Below, one piece after another: positions 1 through 8,017 of a DNA stretch of 41,801 nucleotides; within the stretch, counting starts at the first letter, position 1; every line of letters starts with the position of its first letter. The notes beneath the pieces are model-generated. The model was given only the letters and a program-made list of their open reading frames with translations, was not told where the DNA came from and did no database searches. This stretch comes from Microbacteriaceae bacterium (lineage in GTDB: Bacteria > Actinomycetota > Actinomycetes > Actinomycetales > Microbacteriaceae): NCBI GenBank assembly GCA_014377425.1, contig JACMPQ010000060.1, forward strand, positions 1-41,801. Direction: 5' to 3'. Position numbers and translations under genes: made by a program.

Positions 1-204
1 ATCGCGCCGGGCCTGTTCGACACCCCGCTACTTGCGGCCCTGCCCGAAGACGCGCGCGCGTCTCTTGGCACTCAAGTGCCGCACCCGGCGCGCCTCGGTC
101 GGCCCGCGGAGTTCGCGGCTCTGGTGGAGCACATCGTGCACAACCCGATGCTCAACGGCGAAACGATTCGGTTGGATGGCGCGATTCGGATGGGGCCGCG
201 CTAA
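1..204 (+). CDS. SDR family oxidoreductase, C-terminal part (5' end outside window)
   Basis: The window opens inside an open frame of 67 codons that ends at a TAA. The residues resemble the end of short-chain dehydrogenases of the 3-hydroxyacyl-CoA dehydrogenase type 2 group: an [10 protein letters not shown] segment, then [12 protein letters not shown], and a final [13 protein letters not shown] stretch, which in this family is the last beta strand and C-terminal loop. These enzymes oxidise hydroxyacyl-CoA or hydroxysteroid substrates with NAD. The Rossmann glycine motif and the catalytic Ser-Tyr-Lys lie upstream and cannot be seen, so the family is well supported but the substrate is an inference from similarity. 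Confidence 0.85.
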   Translation: MAPGLFDTPLLAALPEDARASLGTQVPHPARLGRPAEFAALVEHIVHNPMLNGETIRLDGAIRMGPR

Positions 205-223
205 ACGGAAGGCGGCTTATTTT

Positions 224-457
224 TTACCTAATTTCGTGCTTGCGAGCGTTTTTGCGGCGGAGCACGACACGGGATAGCCCCCAGGCGGCGATACCGGCGA
301 CCGGCAAGAAGACAAAGGCTGCCAACCAGATTATTTTTCCCCCCGCAAGCATGCTCGAGTCTTTGACTGTTGCGATGGCAGCCGCAACTATTCCCACAAC
401 GAGCGCCATCACGGCCAGAAGAACGACAACATGCATCCCCGAGAAATTTTCATACAT
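224..457 (-). CDS. Small membrane protein with PLDc_N-like domain
   Basis: A 77-residue protein with two hydrophobic segments (about residues 8-30 and 42-62) and a short basic C-terminal tail (LRRKNARKHE). The second segment, with W-L-A-A-F-V-F-L-P-V-A-G, follows the pattern of the phospholipase D nuclease N-terminal domain that also occurs as a free-standing small protein in Actinobacteria. Its function is unknown. The ATG at 455-457 is preceded by a GGAGA about 9 bases upstream. It lies 112 bp downstream of nrdB on the same strand and converges on the SDR gene. The family call is moderately sure. Confidence 0.75.
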   Translation of the reverse strand: MYENFSGMHVVVLLAVMALVVGIVAAAIATVKDSSMLAGGKIIWLAAFVFLPVAGIAAWGLSRVVLRRKNARKHEIR

Positions 458-569
458 GGTGCTTATTCTCCATCACCTCCGAATGCAAAAACGACCGGCG
501 CGGGCATCCGACTCAAACGCTCGTAGGCGCTTGAATCGAATGACCGGACCGGTCGTCTAGGGAAACGAG

Positions 570-1562
570 TTACTTCGCGCCGACCGTCGCCGAGGCGTTG
601 GACTCGTAGGAGGTGTTGGTCGATTCGAAGAAGTTGACCAGCTGCAGGGTGTCGTTTGCGGCAGCCATCCACTTTGCCGGGTTGGTGACGTTGTATTCGG
701 CTTCGAAACCGAGCTCTTCCAGACGACGATCGGCCAGGTACTTCACGTACTGGTTGATGTAGTTGGCGTTGAGACCGAGGATTCCGCTGGGCAGCAAGTC
801 GCGGTTGTATTCCTCTTCCATCGCTACGGCATCCACAATCATCTGCTTGATCTCGGCCGCGAACTCCTCGGTCTGCAGGTCGGGGTTCTCTTCCAGCACC
901 GTGAGGATCAGGTTGATACCGAACTTGAGGTGCAGCGACTCGTCGCGCACCACCCAGTCCATGAGAGAGCCGAAATTGCGCAGCAGGTTGCGCTGGCGGA
1001 AGCTCAGCGCCACCATGAAGCCGGAATAGAACCAGATGCCCTCGAGGATGACGTTGTAGGCAACAAGGTTGCGCACGAAGTCTTTCTTGCCCTCGGTCGT
1101 CTCGATGTCTAGCGTCTGCTGCGTCATCCGGGAGATGTACTTAATCTCGAAGGCCTCTTTTTTGGCCATCGACGGGATGTTGACGTGCGAGTTGTAGGCG
1201 GCCTCGCGGTCGATCGGGAAGGTCTCCAGCACGTACTCGAACGACATGCAGTGGTTGGCTTCCTCCCACATCTGCTTGGCGAGGTAGAGGCTGCATTCCG
1301 CAGCATTGATGTAGGGGTAGACGCCGAAGGCAAGCGCCTTGTTTACCAAGAGCTCGTTCGGGTTGAAGTAGCTCATCAGGAAGGTCACCGCGTGGCGCTC
1401 TTCGTCGGTCATCTTCTTAAAGTCGGCGATGTCTTCGCCGAGCTGAATTTCATTGGGGAACCAGGTGTTCGCGACGGCTTGGTCGTACAGGTCCATGGCC
1501 CACTGGTAGCGGATCGGTTTGAGAAGCAGGCCCTGCTGCAGGCCGGTGCCGAGAATGCCCAT
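570..1562 (-). CDS. nrdB: Ribonucleotide reductase small subunit, class Ic type (R2c)
   Basis: Small (cofactor) subunit of a class I ribonucleotide reductase, 330 aa; it starts the radical that the large subunit uses to make deoxynucleotides. The predicted metal ligands are E70, E101, H104, E174, E208 and H211. The position of the usual radical tyrosine is phenylalanine (F108, in EEANHCMSFEY), and the first ligand is glutamate rather than aspartate. By memory alignment all seven positions match Chlamydia trachomatis R2c with a constant offset of 19. In that family the radical tyrosine is replaced functionally by a Mn(IV)/Fe(III) cofactor. So I infer a tyrosyl-radical-free, Mn/Fe enzyme. The ATG has an AAGAAGAG upstream. 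It is co-directional with nrdA, 54 bp after the NrdA tail frame. Confidence 0.93.
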   Translation of the reverse strand: MGILGTGLQQGLLLKPIRYQWAMDLYDQAVANTWFPNEIQLGEDIADFKKMTDEERHAVTFLMSYFNPNELLVNKALAFGVYPYINAAECSLYLAKQMWEEANHCMSFEYVLETFPIDREAAYNSHVNIPSMAKKEAFEIKYISRMTQQTLDIETTEGKKDFVRNLVAYNVILEGIWFYSGFMVALSFRQRNLLRNFGSLMDWVVRDESLHLKFGINLILTVLEENPDLQTEEFAAEIKQMIVDAVAMEEEYNRDLLPSGILGLNANYINQYVKYLADRRLEELGFEAEYNVTNPAKWMAAANDTLQLVNFFESTNTSYESNASATVGAK

Positions 1563-1616
1563 TGCTTTACTCTTCTTTCTTAGGGTGACGGCTGGGGGAT
1601 GTGCACTTGAGGCACA

Positions 1617-1712
1617 TTATTGGCAGCTGTCGCATTGCAGATCGTCCATCGGGTCGACGGGCACAAAGTATTCGGAGCCATTAAAGCCCTCGGTAATGTC
1701 GTTCGGGTTCAT
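1617..1712 (-). CDS. Out-of-frame C-terminal redox tail of NrdA (31 codons, CxxC)
   Basis: This 31-codon frame begins with an ATG that shares one base with the NrdA stop (TGATG) and ends QCDSCQ. Class I large subunits need a flexible C-terminal tail with a cysteine pair to re-reduce the active-site disulfide, and the annotated NrdA frame ends without one. The peptide (…GSEYFVPVDPMDDL then C-D-S-C) looks like that tail but is in the -1 frame. Three readings are possible: the tail is joined to NrdA by ribosomal frameshifting at the heptamer 1715-1721; it is made as a separate coupled peptide; or an upstream indel or sequencing error has split one gene. The sequence alone does not decide. It is nearly certain that the tail belongs to NrdA in origin. 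Confidence 0.7.
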   Translation of the reverse strand: MNPNDITEGFNGSEYFVPVDPMDDLQCDSCQ

Positions 1713-4291
1713 CAGTTTCCCGCCTTCGGTGCGAGTCCGCCGAAGCCGAATCCCTTGCGGGGAGCGGCTTGGGCGGGAGCGGATGCCGGAGCCTGCGCCG
1801 CCGACTCGACGGAAGTAGCTGGGGCACTCACGATGGAGGCACCGGCGACTGGCGTCGCTGCTCCTGCCGGTGCGCGTCCGGCGGGAACCAGCGTCGGGGT
1901 GGTCGAGCGACCGGTGGATGCACCGAAACCCTTGCGGGCGCCGGAACCGGAACCCATTTCCTCCGACTTATTCACCTTGACGGTGGACTGCTCGGCGGTG
2001 TGGCGCGGCTTCATGTGCAGGTAGTAGGTAGTTTTTACTCCCCGTTCCCACGCCGACATGTAGATGTCCATCATGTCGCCGAGGTCACGCGTTTCGAGGT
2101 ACATGTTGCGGCTGATCGCCTGGTCGATCCACTTCTGCGCGCGTGCCGCCACCTCGAGGAAGGCGTAGGGCGAGAGCTGGAAGCTGGTCTTGTAGGTGGC
2201 CTTGATGGCATCCGGAATGGCATCGATGTTTTGAATGTCGCCCTGACTACGCAGAATCAGCTCCCGGGTGGAGTTCCAGATGCCGAGGTTCTGAAGGTCG
2301 GTAACCAGGTTGCGGTTGACCTCCAAGAACTTGCCGTTGGAGGTGGCGCGGCTGAAGATCTGCGAGAACTGCGGGTCGAGGCCCGGCGTGGTTCCTGCGA
2401 CCAGCCCAATGGATGCCGTCGGCGCGATGGCCATCAGTGTGGCGTTGCGCATTCCGCCCGTGACCTTGACGCGCAGGGCATCCCAGTCGAGGCGCTGCGT
2501 GCGGTTGACCTGAATCTCCATGCCACGGTCGGCCTCGGTGAGCGCGATGCTGTCAATCGGCACCATACCCTGCGACCAGCGCGAGCCCTCGAAGTTCGGG
2601 TACGCACCGCGCTCCTGGGCGAGGTTGGCGCTCTCGTCGATGGCCGCGTAGGAGACGTGTTCCAGAATTTCGTCGATGAGGTCGTAGGCCTCTTCGCTTT
2701 CGTAGCTGAAACCGAGGCGCTCCACGATGTCTGTGAAGCCCATCACGCCGAGGCCCACCGCACGGTTCTGCTGGTTGGAGAAGTCGGCTTCCTGCACCGA
2801 GGAGCGAGTGATGTCGATGAGGTTGTCGAGCTGCCGCACGGCAAGGCGGGCGCTCTCTTCGATCTTGGTGAAGTCCACGGCACCGTTGAGCATGTGCTGG
2901 CTGAGGTTGATCGAGGCGAGGTTGCAGACCGAGACGTTGTTCACGTCCTGCGGGAGAGTGATTTCGGTGCAGAGGTTGGAGAGGTGGATCGTGCCGGTGT
3001 TGTTATTCAGCGCCCGGTTGTTGATCGTGTCTTTCCAGGTGAGCCACGGGTGGCTCGTGGTCTGCAGCGAGATGAGGATCGACTTGAACTGCTCGCGTGC
3101 CTTGATGCGCTTGAACATGTTCATCTTGCCGGCCTCGGCCAGCGCCACATATTCGTTGTAGCGCTCGCTGAACGCCTTGCCGTAGAGCTCGTTGAGGTCG
3201 GTGACCTCCAGCGGGTCGAAAAGGTACCAGTCGCCGTCGTTCTGTACGCGCTTCATGAACTCGTCGCTGATCCAGACCGCGGTGTTGGCGGTGCGGGTGC
3301 GGCGGTACGGGTCGCCGGAGTTCTGGCGAAGGTCAAGGAATTCGGGGAAGTCGAGGTGCCAGTTTTCGATGTAGAAGCAGAGCGCCCCGAACTTTTTACC
3401 GCCGCGGCTCACCGCGCGCAAGATCGAGTCAATCGTGTGCATGAACGGGATCGGACCGGTGGAGCTGGTGTTGTTGGAGCGAATCGGGGAGCCCTGCGCA
3501 CGCAGCTTGGTAACCGAGAGGCCGATGCCCCCGGTGCCCTTGGTGAGCCACATGACGTCGCGTGTGGTTTTGGCGATGTGCTCCATGTCATCTTGCATTT
3601 CCATGACGAAGCAATTGGCCAGCTGCGGGTAGATCGTTCCGGCGTTAACCAGCGTGGAGCCGGCGGCCAGATATTCCAGGCGGCTCATCTTCTGATAAAA
3701 AGCGATGGCGTGCTCGTTGGGGTTGGCTTCGTTCAGCGACAGGCCCATGGCGATTCGCATCCAGAAGTACTGCGGCACCTCAAGGGCGTCGCCGTTGCGG
3801 CCCTTGATGCCGTAGCGGTTGTTGAGGGTAACAACCCCGATGTACTTGAGGAGTTCGTCGTTGGCGGGCTCGAGGGCATCCGCCAACTGCTGCAAATCAA
3901 ACAGAGAAGTAAGGCGCGGGTCGAGAAGTTTTTCTTCAACACCGCGGGTGACGTTTGCCGCGAAGTGCTCTACATGAAGAGCCTTGAGCTCGTCGGCGGT
4001 GGAGTAATCGCCCAGCACGCGCTTGTAAATGGTTTTGAGGAGTAACCGGGCGGCGACGGTGTCGAAGGCCGGGTCGTCTTTCACGTTTTGCAGGGCCACC
4101 TGGATGACTGCTTCGTCGAGCTGCTGGGTTGAGATGCCGTCAAACAGGGTGAGCTCAAGCTCACTGGCAATCTGGGTGACCCAGGTGATGTTCTCGTCGA
4201 GACCGGCACTCGCGTGCTCGATCGCCAAGTTGATTTTGTTGGCGTCATACGGCTCGCGCTCGCCATTTCGTTTTACAACGGTAATTTCCAC
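1712..4291 (-). CDS. nrdA: Ribonucleoside-diphosphate reductase, large (alpha) subunit
   Basis: Catalytic subunit of class I ribonucleotide reductase, 859 aa, reducing NDPs to dNDPs. An ATP-cone allosteric domain fills about residues 1-95 (KRNGEREPYDANKI at the start). The thiyl-radical cysteine is C441 in NLCTEI, with E443 beside it; C227 (LANCF) and C456 (VSVCNL) are the active-site pair. After the catalytic core the last about 80 residues are Ala/Pro/Ser-rich with two KGFG repeats and no cysteine; the expected CxxC tail lies in the -1 frame (1617-1712). I chose GTG 4289-4291 because AAGGAG (4298-4303) lies 6 bases before it and the ATP-cone starts at once; an upstream ATG at 4342 would add 17 unrelated residues. 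Two NrdR boxes lie upstream. Confidence 0.95.
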   Translation of the reverse strand: MEITVVKRNGEREPYDANKINLAIEHASAGLDENITWVTQIASELELTLFDGISTQQLDEAVIQVALQNVKDDPAFDTVAARLLLKTIYKRVLGDYSTADELKALHVEHFAANVTRGVEEKLLDPRLTSLFDLQQLADALEPANDELLKYIGVVTLNNRYGIKGRNGDALEVPQYFWMRIAMGLSLNEANPNEHAIAFYQKMSRLEYLAAGSTLVNAGTIYPQLANCFVMEMQDDMEHIAKTTRDVMWLTKGTGGIGLSVTKLRAQGSPIRSNNTSSTGPIPFMHTIDSILRAVSRGGKKFGALCFYIENWHLDFPEFLDLRQNSGDPYRRTRTANTAVWISDEFMKRVQNDGDWYLFDPLEVTDLNELYGKAFSERYNEYVALAEAGKMNMFKRIKAREQFKSILISLQTTSHPWLTWKDTINNRALNNNTGTIHLSNLCTEITLPQDVNNVSVCNLASINLSQHMLNGAVDFTKIEESARLAVRQLDNLIDITRSSVQEADFSNQQNRAVGLGVMGFTDIVERLGFSYESEEAYDLIDEILEHVSYAAIDESANLAQERGAYPNFEGSRWSQGMVPIDSIALTEADRGMEIQVNRTQRLDWDALRVKVTGGMRNATLMAIAPTASIGLVAGTTPGLDPQFSQIFSRATSNGKFLEVNRNLVTDLQNLGIWNSTRELILRSQGDIQNIDAIPDAIKATYKTSFQLSPYAFLEVAARAQKWIDQAISRNMYLETRDLGDMMDIYMSAWERGVKTTYYLHMKPRHTAEQSTVKVNKSEEMGSGSGARKGFGASTGRSTTPTLVPAGRAPAGAATPVAGASIVSAPATSVESAAQAPASAPAQAAPRKGFGFGGLAPKAGN
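1715..1721 (-). promoter_or_regulatory. Candidate -1 ribosomal frameshift heptamer GGGAAAC in nrdA
   Basis: Read on the minus strand, nrdA ends gcG GGA AAC TGA. G GGA AAC has the X XXY YYZ form of -1 slippery sites, in the right phase, directly before the stop. A slip puts the ribosome into the frame that encodes the CxxC tail. I see no strong stem-loop just downstream; an AAGG a few bases upstream is too close to act as the usual stimulatory Shine-Dalgarno. The pattern is seen; its function is inference. Confidence 0.4.
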
Positions 4292-4351
4292 GAAAATCTC
4301 CTTACAACCCCACAAATAGCTTGGATCCGGTGCGCCGGCCAAGCGGTGTCA

Positions 4352-4399
4352 CCACTATATAGCGGGTTCCTGACATTCCCCCAACCCTAGATGTAGTGG
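4352..4399 (-). promoter_or_regulatory. Tandem NrdR boxes upstream of nrdA
   Basis: Two 16-bp sites fit the NrdR-box consensus (acaCwAtATaTwGtgt) at 12 of 16 positions each: 4352-4367 with core CTATATAGCG, and 4384-4399 with core CTAGATGTAG. They are separated by 16 bp, so their starts are 32 bp apart (three helical turns), the classic spacing for cooperative NrdR binding. NrdR is the ATP/dATP-sensing repressor of ribonucleotide reductase genes. The sites lie 61-108 bp upstream of the nrdA GTG and also upstream of the divergent MFS gene. Confidence 0.8.
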
Positions 4400-4504
4400 G
4401 CGTGTCCTCCACAGCTGTGCATAACTTGTCTGACTTATCCACACTCTAAACGCACCCTCCGACACCGCTAATGCGGCAAAACTGGCCGGTAGGCTGGTTA
4501 TTTA

Positions 4505-5713
4505 GTGAGTACTTACCTGAGCCTGTTGAAAACCCCGGGGGTGGCCCGGATTATCGGCGCGCAGTTGGTGGCCCGGTTTCCGTTCGGGATGCTCTCGCTC
4601 GCCTTTCTCGTGCACATCGAGCACGTGCACCACTCCTACGGTGCCGCCGGCCTCGTATTGGCCACCACGAGTGTCGGACAGGCGATCGCCGGCCCACTGA
4701 CGAGCCGGTGGATGGGCCACTGGGGGATGCGCCCGGTGCTCATCCTCACTTCCCTCATCTGTGCCACCGCCGTCGGCACTGTGGCCCTGGTGATCATGCC
4801 GGTGGCGGCCTATATGGCCGTTGGGTTCCTCGCCGGGCTCAGCACACCGCCGATTCAGCCCGCGGTGCGCACCATCTACCCCAAGATGGTCAACTCCCGT
4901 CAGCTCACGCCGTTATTCTCCCTCGACGCCAGCGCCCAGGAGTTGATCTGGGTGCTGGGGCCGGTGATCACCACATTTTTGGCCTTCCAAGTCAGCACGC
5001 AGAGCGCAATTTTCGTCGCGCTCGCCTTTCTGGTGGGTGGTGGCGCGTGGTTCGTGGCCTCCCCCGAGGTGGGGCGCGTGCGCATTCCCCGAAGCCGCCG
5101 TCGCATCGGCGCAGTATTGCTGCGGCGTGCGGTTTTTTTGGCAACCGTTACCGGGTTTCTTCTCATCGGCGCCTGTGCCGCAATTGAGGCCGGGATCGTA
5201 GCCACCTTTGGCGAGAGCGGGTCGCAGGCCGGAATCATCCTCGGAATCTTCGCTATCGGTTCGCTCATCGGTGGCCTGATGCTCGGTCACCGCCCGATCG
5301 GCCCGTGGGCGCTCACCGTGCGAATGCTCGGCATTGCCGTGGGTATGGCGTTGGCCATGGCCAGCCTCAACTTTTGGTGGCTCGCGCTCACCCTGTTGAT
5401 CGCCGGGGTCGGAATTGCTCCCGCCCTCGCGGTGATGTTCGCGATCGTGTCGGCGAGCGTCAAATTCAGCGAGACCGCCGAGGCCTACGGTTGGATCGGC
5501 ACCGGGCAGCTGATCGGCGCCGCCCTCGGATCCGCCGCCGCAGGGCTCATGATCGACCGATTTCAGGCGCCCGGGGCATTTTGGGTGGCGACGGGGTTTG
5601 CCACGGTGGGCGTGATCGTTCCCGCGGTGCTCGTGCGCTGGCATCCCGATCTGCGCGGAAAAGACCCCAGCCCCATCCCCGATACTGAACCCGTAGCCAT
5701 TCAGCCGAGTTAG
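4505..5713 (+). CDS. MFS transporter
   Basis: A 402-aa protein with about twelve hydrophobic segments and the layout of major facilitator superfamily drug/metabolite exporters. The loop between helices 2 and 3 has GPLTSRWMGHWGMRP, a variant of the MFS motif A. A basic central loop (RIPRSRRRIG, about residue 197) separates the two six-helix halves. The substrate is not predictable. The start is GTG at 4505; no strong ribosome binding site is visible. It is divergent from nrdA, and the 213-bp intergenic region carries the NrdR boxes, so its promoter may overlap that control region. Confidence 0.88.
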   Translation: MSTYLSLLKTPGVARIIGAQLVARFPFGMLSLAFLVHIEHVHHSYGAAGLVLATTSVGQAIAGPLTSRWMGHWGMRPVLILTSLICATAVGTVALVIMPVAAYMAVGFLAGLSTPPIQPAVRTIYPKMVNSRQLTPLFSLDASAQELIWVLGPVITTFLAFQVSTQSAIFVALAFLVGGGAWFVASPEVGRVRIPRSRRRIGAVLLRRAVFLATVTGFLLIGACAAIEAGIVATFGESGSQAGIILGIFAIGSLIGGLMLGHRPIGPWALTVRMLGIAVGMALAMASLNFWWLALTLLIAGVGIAPALAVMFAIVSASVKFSETAEAYGWIGTGQLIGAALGSAAAGLMIDRFQAPGAFWVATGFATVGVIVPAVLVRWHPDLRGKDPSPIPDTEPVAIQPS

Positions 5714-5744
5714 CCGCGGTTTTACGGGTGGCTAGGGCGAGGCA

Positions 5745-6731
5745 CTACCAGCGCGGGTGGATCGCAGCGCGGAAGTAGCGGTCGTATAGCTCAGTGACCC
5801 CGATGGTGAACTCAGGCGAAAGCTGTGCTGCGTTTCCCGCCTGAGCGTTGGAAACCGCCTGCTCCACCGAACGAGCGCCCGGAATGACGGCGCTGACGCC
5901 GGCGAGCTGGGCGACCCAGGCGAGGGCCGCCTGCGGTGTGCTGAGACCGGTGGATGCTGCCAACAGAGCGAATTCCTGAGCCGCAGCAACCCCCTCGGCG
6001 AAGTGAACCCCGGAGAAGGTCTCCCCCACGTCGAAGGCCGAGCCGTCGCGGTTGAAGGTGCGGTGGTCGTTCGCGGCGAAGGTGGTGTCGGCGCTGTATT
6101 TGCCGCTGAGCAGGCCCGACGCCAGCGGTACCCGTGCGACGATGCCCACACCTGCGGCGATGGCGGCTGGCAACACTGCGTCGAGCGGCTTGAGCCGGAA
6201 CCCGTTCAGGATGATTTGCACCGAGGCAACATTCGGATGCGCGATCGCGGCGAGAGCCTCGTCGACGGTCTCCACGCTCACGCCATAGGCAGCAATCGCC
6301 TGGTCGGCAACGAGCGTATCGAGGGCGTCGTAGACGACCTGCGTGGAGAGCACGGCGGTCGGCGGGCAGTGCAGTTGCACCAGGTCGAGGGTGTCGACAC
6401 CGAGGTTTTTGCGGGAGCGATCCGTCCACTCGCGAAACTTGGCGAGGGTGAAGTTCTCGGCGTTCTGCGCCTCCCGGCGCCCCATCTTCGTGGCCACTGT
6501 GATGCCGTGGCCGGGATTATCGGCGAGGTAGCTACCGATGAACTTTTCGCTTTGACCGTCGCCGTAGACATCCGCGGTGTCGAAGAATGTGACCCCGGAT
6601 GCCACGGCCGCATCGAGAATGGCACGCGCTTGGGCGGCATCCACGTCACCCCAATCGGCACCGAGCTGCCAGGTGCCAAGGCCAATAACGGAAACGGTTC
6701 GGCCGGTGCGGCCGAGGGTGCGCGTAATCAT
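5745..6731 (-). CDS. Aldo/keto reductase
   Basis: A 328-aa aldo/keto reductase with a full (alpha/beta)8 barrel. The start GRTGRTVSVIGLGTWQLG is the usual first beta hairpin and strand. The catalytic Asp/Tyr pair is in FFDTADVYGDGQSE, Lys in ATKMG, and His in VQLHCPP. Such enzymes reduce aldehydes and ketones with NADPH; the sequence is closest to the AKR11/12-type general-stress or sugar reductases. It converges with the MFS gene (31-bp gap). A terminator and tRNA-Ala lie upstream on the same strand, so it is probably transcribed on its own. Confidence 0.92.
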   Translation of the reverse strand: MITRTLGRTGRTVSVIGLGTWQLGADWGDVDAAQARAILDAAVASGVTFFDTADVYGDGQSEKFIGSYLADNPGHGITVATKMGRREAQNAENFTLAKFREWTDRSRKNLGVDTLDLVQLHCPPTAVLSTQVVYDALDTLVADQAIAAYGVSVETVDEALAAIAHPNVASVQIILNGFRLKPLDAVLPAAIAAGVGIVARVPLASGLLSGKYSADTTFAANDHRTFNRDGSAFDVGETFSGVHFAEGVAAAQEFALLAASTGLSTPQAALAWVAQLAGVSAVIPGARSVEQAVSNAQAGNAAQLSPEFTIGVTELYDRYFRAAIHPRW

Positions 6732-6790
6732 CCGGTAACCCTACCCGACCGAAAATGCGCAGGAGAGGGCGCTGGAACCGGGTCGAGGAC

Positions 6791-6827
6791 AAAAAACTGC
6801 CCCAACCGGGTGACCCGGCTGGGGCAG
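6791..6827 (-). terminator. Rho-independent terminator after tRNA-Ala
   Basis: On the minus strand a GC-rich hairpin (arms TGCCCCA/CCGG pairing with CCGG/TGGGGCA, 6798-6826, with single mismatches) is followed directly by a run of six T (6791-6796). It lies 13 bases after the 3' end of tRNA-Ala and upstream of the aldo/keto reductase. Confidence 0.85.
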
Positions 6828-6839
6828 CTGCTGTGGCGG

Positions 6840-6912
6840 TGGACCCTAGGAGATTCGAACTCCTGACCTCCTCGATGCGAACGAGGCGCGCTACCAACTG
6901 CGCCAAGGGCCC
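6840..6912 (-). tRNA. tRNA-Ala (anticodon CGC)
   Basis: A 73-nt cloverleaf can be folded by eye: acceptor GGGCCCT with AGGGTCC (one G-U pair), D arm GCGC/GCGC around AGTTGGTA, anticodon stem CCTCG/CGAGG around loop TTCGCAT, T stem AGGAG/CTCCT around TTCGAAT, discriminator A. The anticodon is CGC, reading GCG alanine codons. The CCA end is not encoded. It is followed by a terminator. Confidence 0.95.
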
Positions 6913-7023
6913 TAACCAACGCTTTACGTTATCAGCAAACCCGACCAGCCGACGTCACGCGGGCTGGCTAGGCCCAGACGGCGCGACGGCGCGGGTTATA
7001 CGGCGGGGACTAAACAGCGCAGC

Positions 7024-7971
7024 TCAGACAGCGCGGCGACGACGCAGGGCCGCGTCGAGATCGGTCACGGTGGTAACGCTGCCGTCGACGATTCCCATCC
7101 GGGTGAAACGGCTTTCGGCGGCGGCCGTGCGGATGATCGGGGTGACCCGGTTCTCCGTGTGCGCCTCGCGCAGTAGTTGCTCGGCCTCCGCAGCATCCGC
7201 CACCAGTGTCGCTCGAGCGTGATCGATTGCCGACGTTGATGAAGCAGCAGAGGTAGCGGCGGCCGATACGAGCGGCTGGGCGAGGGGGCGGCCGATGTAC
7301 AGCGGTTTGGGCAGCGGAACCGGAGTCCACGGGGTGGCGACTGCCGGTTCGTCGGCAAACTCGAGCAACGGATGACCAAGTTGCCGGGCAGGCGCGGGTT
7401 GGGCGCCCAACTCGCGGGCAACGCGACTGCGTAATTGGGCGGCAACCGCAAGCTTGCGCATGAGAAACACGGCCGCGACGGTTCCGATCGCGCCGAGAGT
7501 GACAAGCACGCCGCCGGCCGCGGACGAGAACGATGCGAACCCGATGAAGATGAGGGCAAGGGAAACTGCAAAGCTCCCCAAGCCGATAACCCGAGCTCGG
7601 CGTAGACGGTATGCCGCGGGCGAGTGGCTGATCACGGTTGCGGCGACTTCCGGCTTCAGGCTGGCGAGTGTTCGTGCGGCCGCTCGACTCATGGCGATCC
7701 CTTTCGCTCGATTGATTGCTTCCGCGCGCTTGAGTTCACCGCGCACCAGTTTTTCGTGGGCGAGAACGCTGCGGGCGGTTGTCTCAGCGGTCACCCGCTC
7801 GGGAACCTCCGAGGTTTCGGCCAGAATGCGCAGGGTCTGCTGCAGGCGCACGGCGTTGCGCTCCGTGGCGTGATACTCCCGCTGGCGAAACCAAGTGGGG
7901 GTGAGGTAGGCCAGCCACAAAATGGCGGCAAGTGCGACGACAATGCTCGAGCCGATGCCGTCAGTTCCCAT
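7024..7971 (-). CDS. sepX: SepX/GlpR-type divisome membrane protein
   Basis: A 315-aa membrane protein with one hydrophobic segment at the N-terminus (about residues 7-23, LAAILWLAYLTPTWF) and two more in the middle (about 130-172), flanked by long hydrophilic, Ala-rich stretches and a basic C-terminus. The start, …WLAYLTPTW.RQ, and the location beside rimJ and galU and near tRNA-Ala match the actinobacterial protein called SepX in Streptomyces and GlpR in Corynebacterium, which works with FtsZ/SepF at division sites. The assignment rests on that synteny and architecture (from memory), not on a catalytic motif. The usual partner gene glp/moeA is not present here. Confidence 0.78.
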   Translation of the reverse strand: MGTDGIGSSIVVALAAILWLAYLTPTWFRQREYHATERNAVRLQQTLRILAETSEVPERVTAETTARSVLAHEKLVRGELKRAEAINRAKGIAMSRAAARTLASLKPEVAATVISHSPAAYRLRRARVIGLGSFAVSLALIFIGFASFSSAAGGVLVTLGAIGTVAAVFLMRKLAVAAQLRSRVARELGAQPAPARQLGHPLLEFADEPAVATPWTPVPLPKPLYIGRPLAQPLVSAAATSAASSTSAIDHARATLVADAAEAEQLLREAHTENRVTPIIRTAAAESRFTRMGIVDGSVTTVTDLDAALRRRRAV

Positions 7972-8017
7972 GGGTCAAAGGTAGGGGTCGGTCATCCTGA
8001 ACCTGATGATTACTACC

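Noticed and set aside
1769-4045. Plus-strand open frame of 758 codons opposite nrdA
   Set aside because: It is the antisense shadow of a GC-rich gene: its composition is His/Val/Asp/Arg-heavy, it has no domain, and nrdA on the other strand has all its motifs.
4900-5644. Minus-strand frames of 122 and 243 codons opposite the MFS gene
   Set aside because: No hydrophobic or domain pattern; shadows of the membrane protein on the plus strand.
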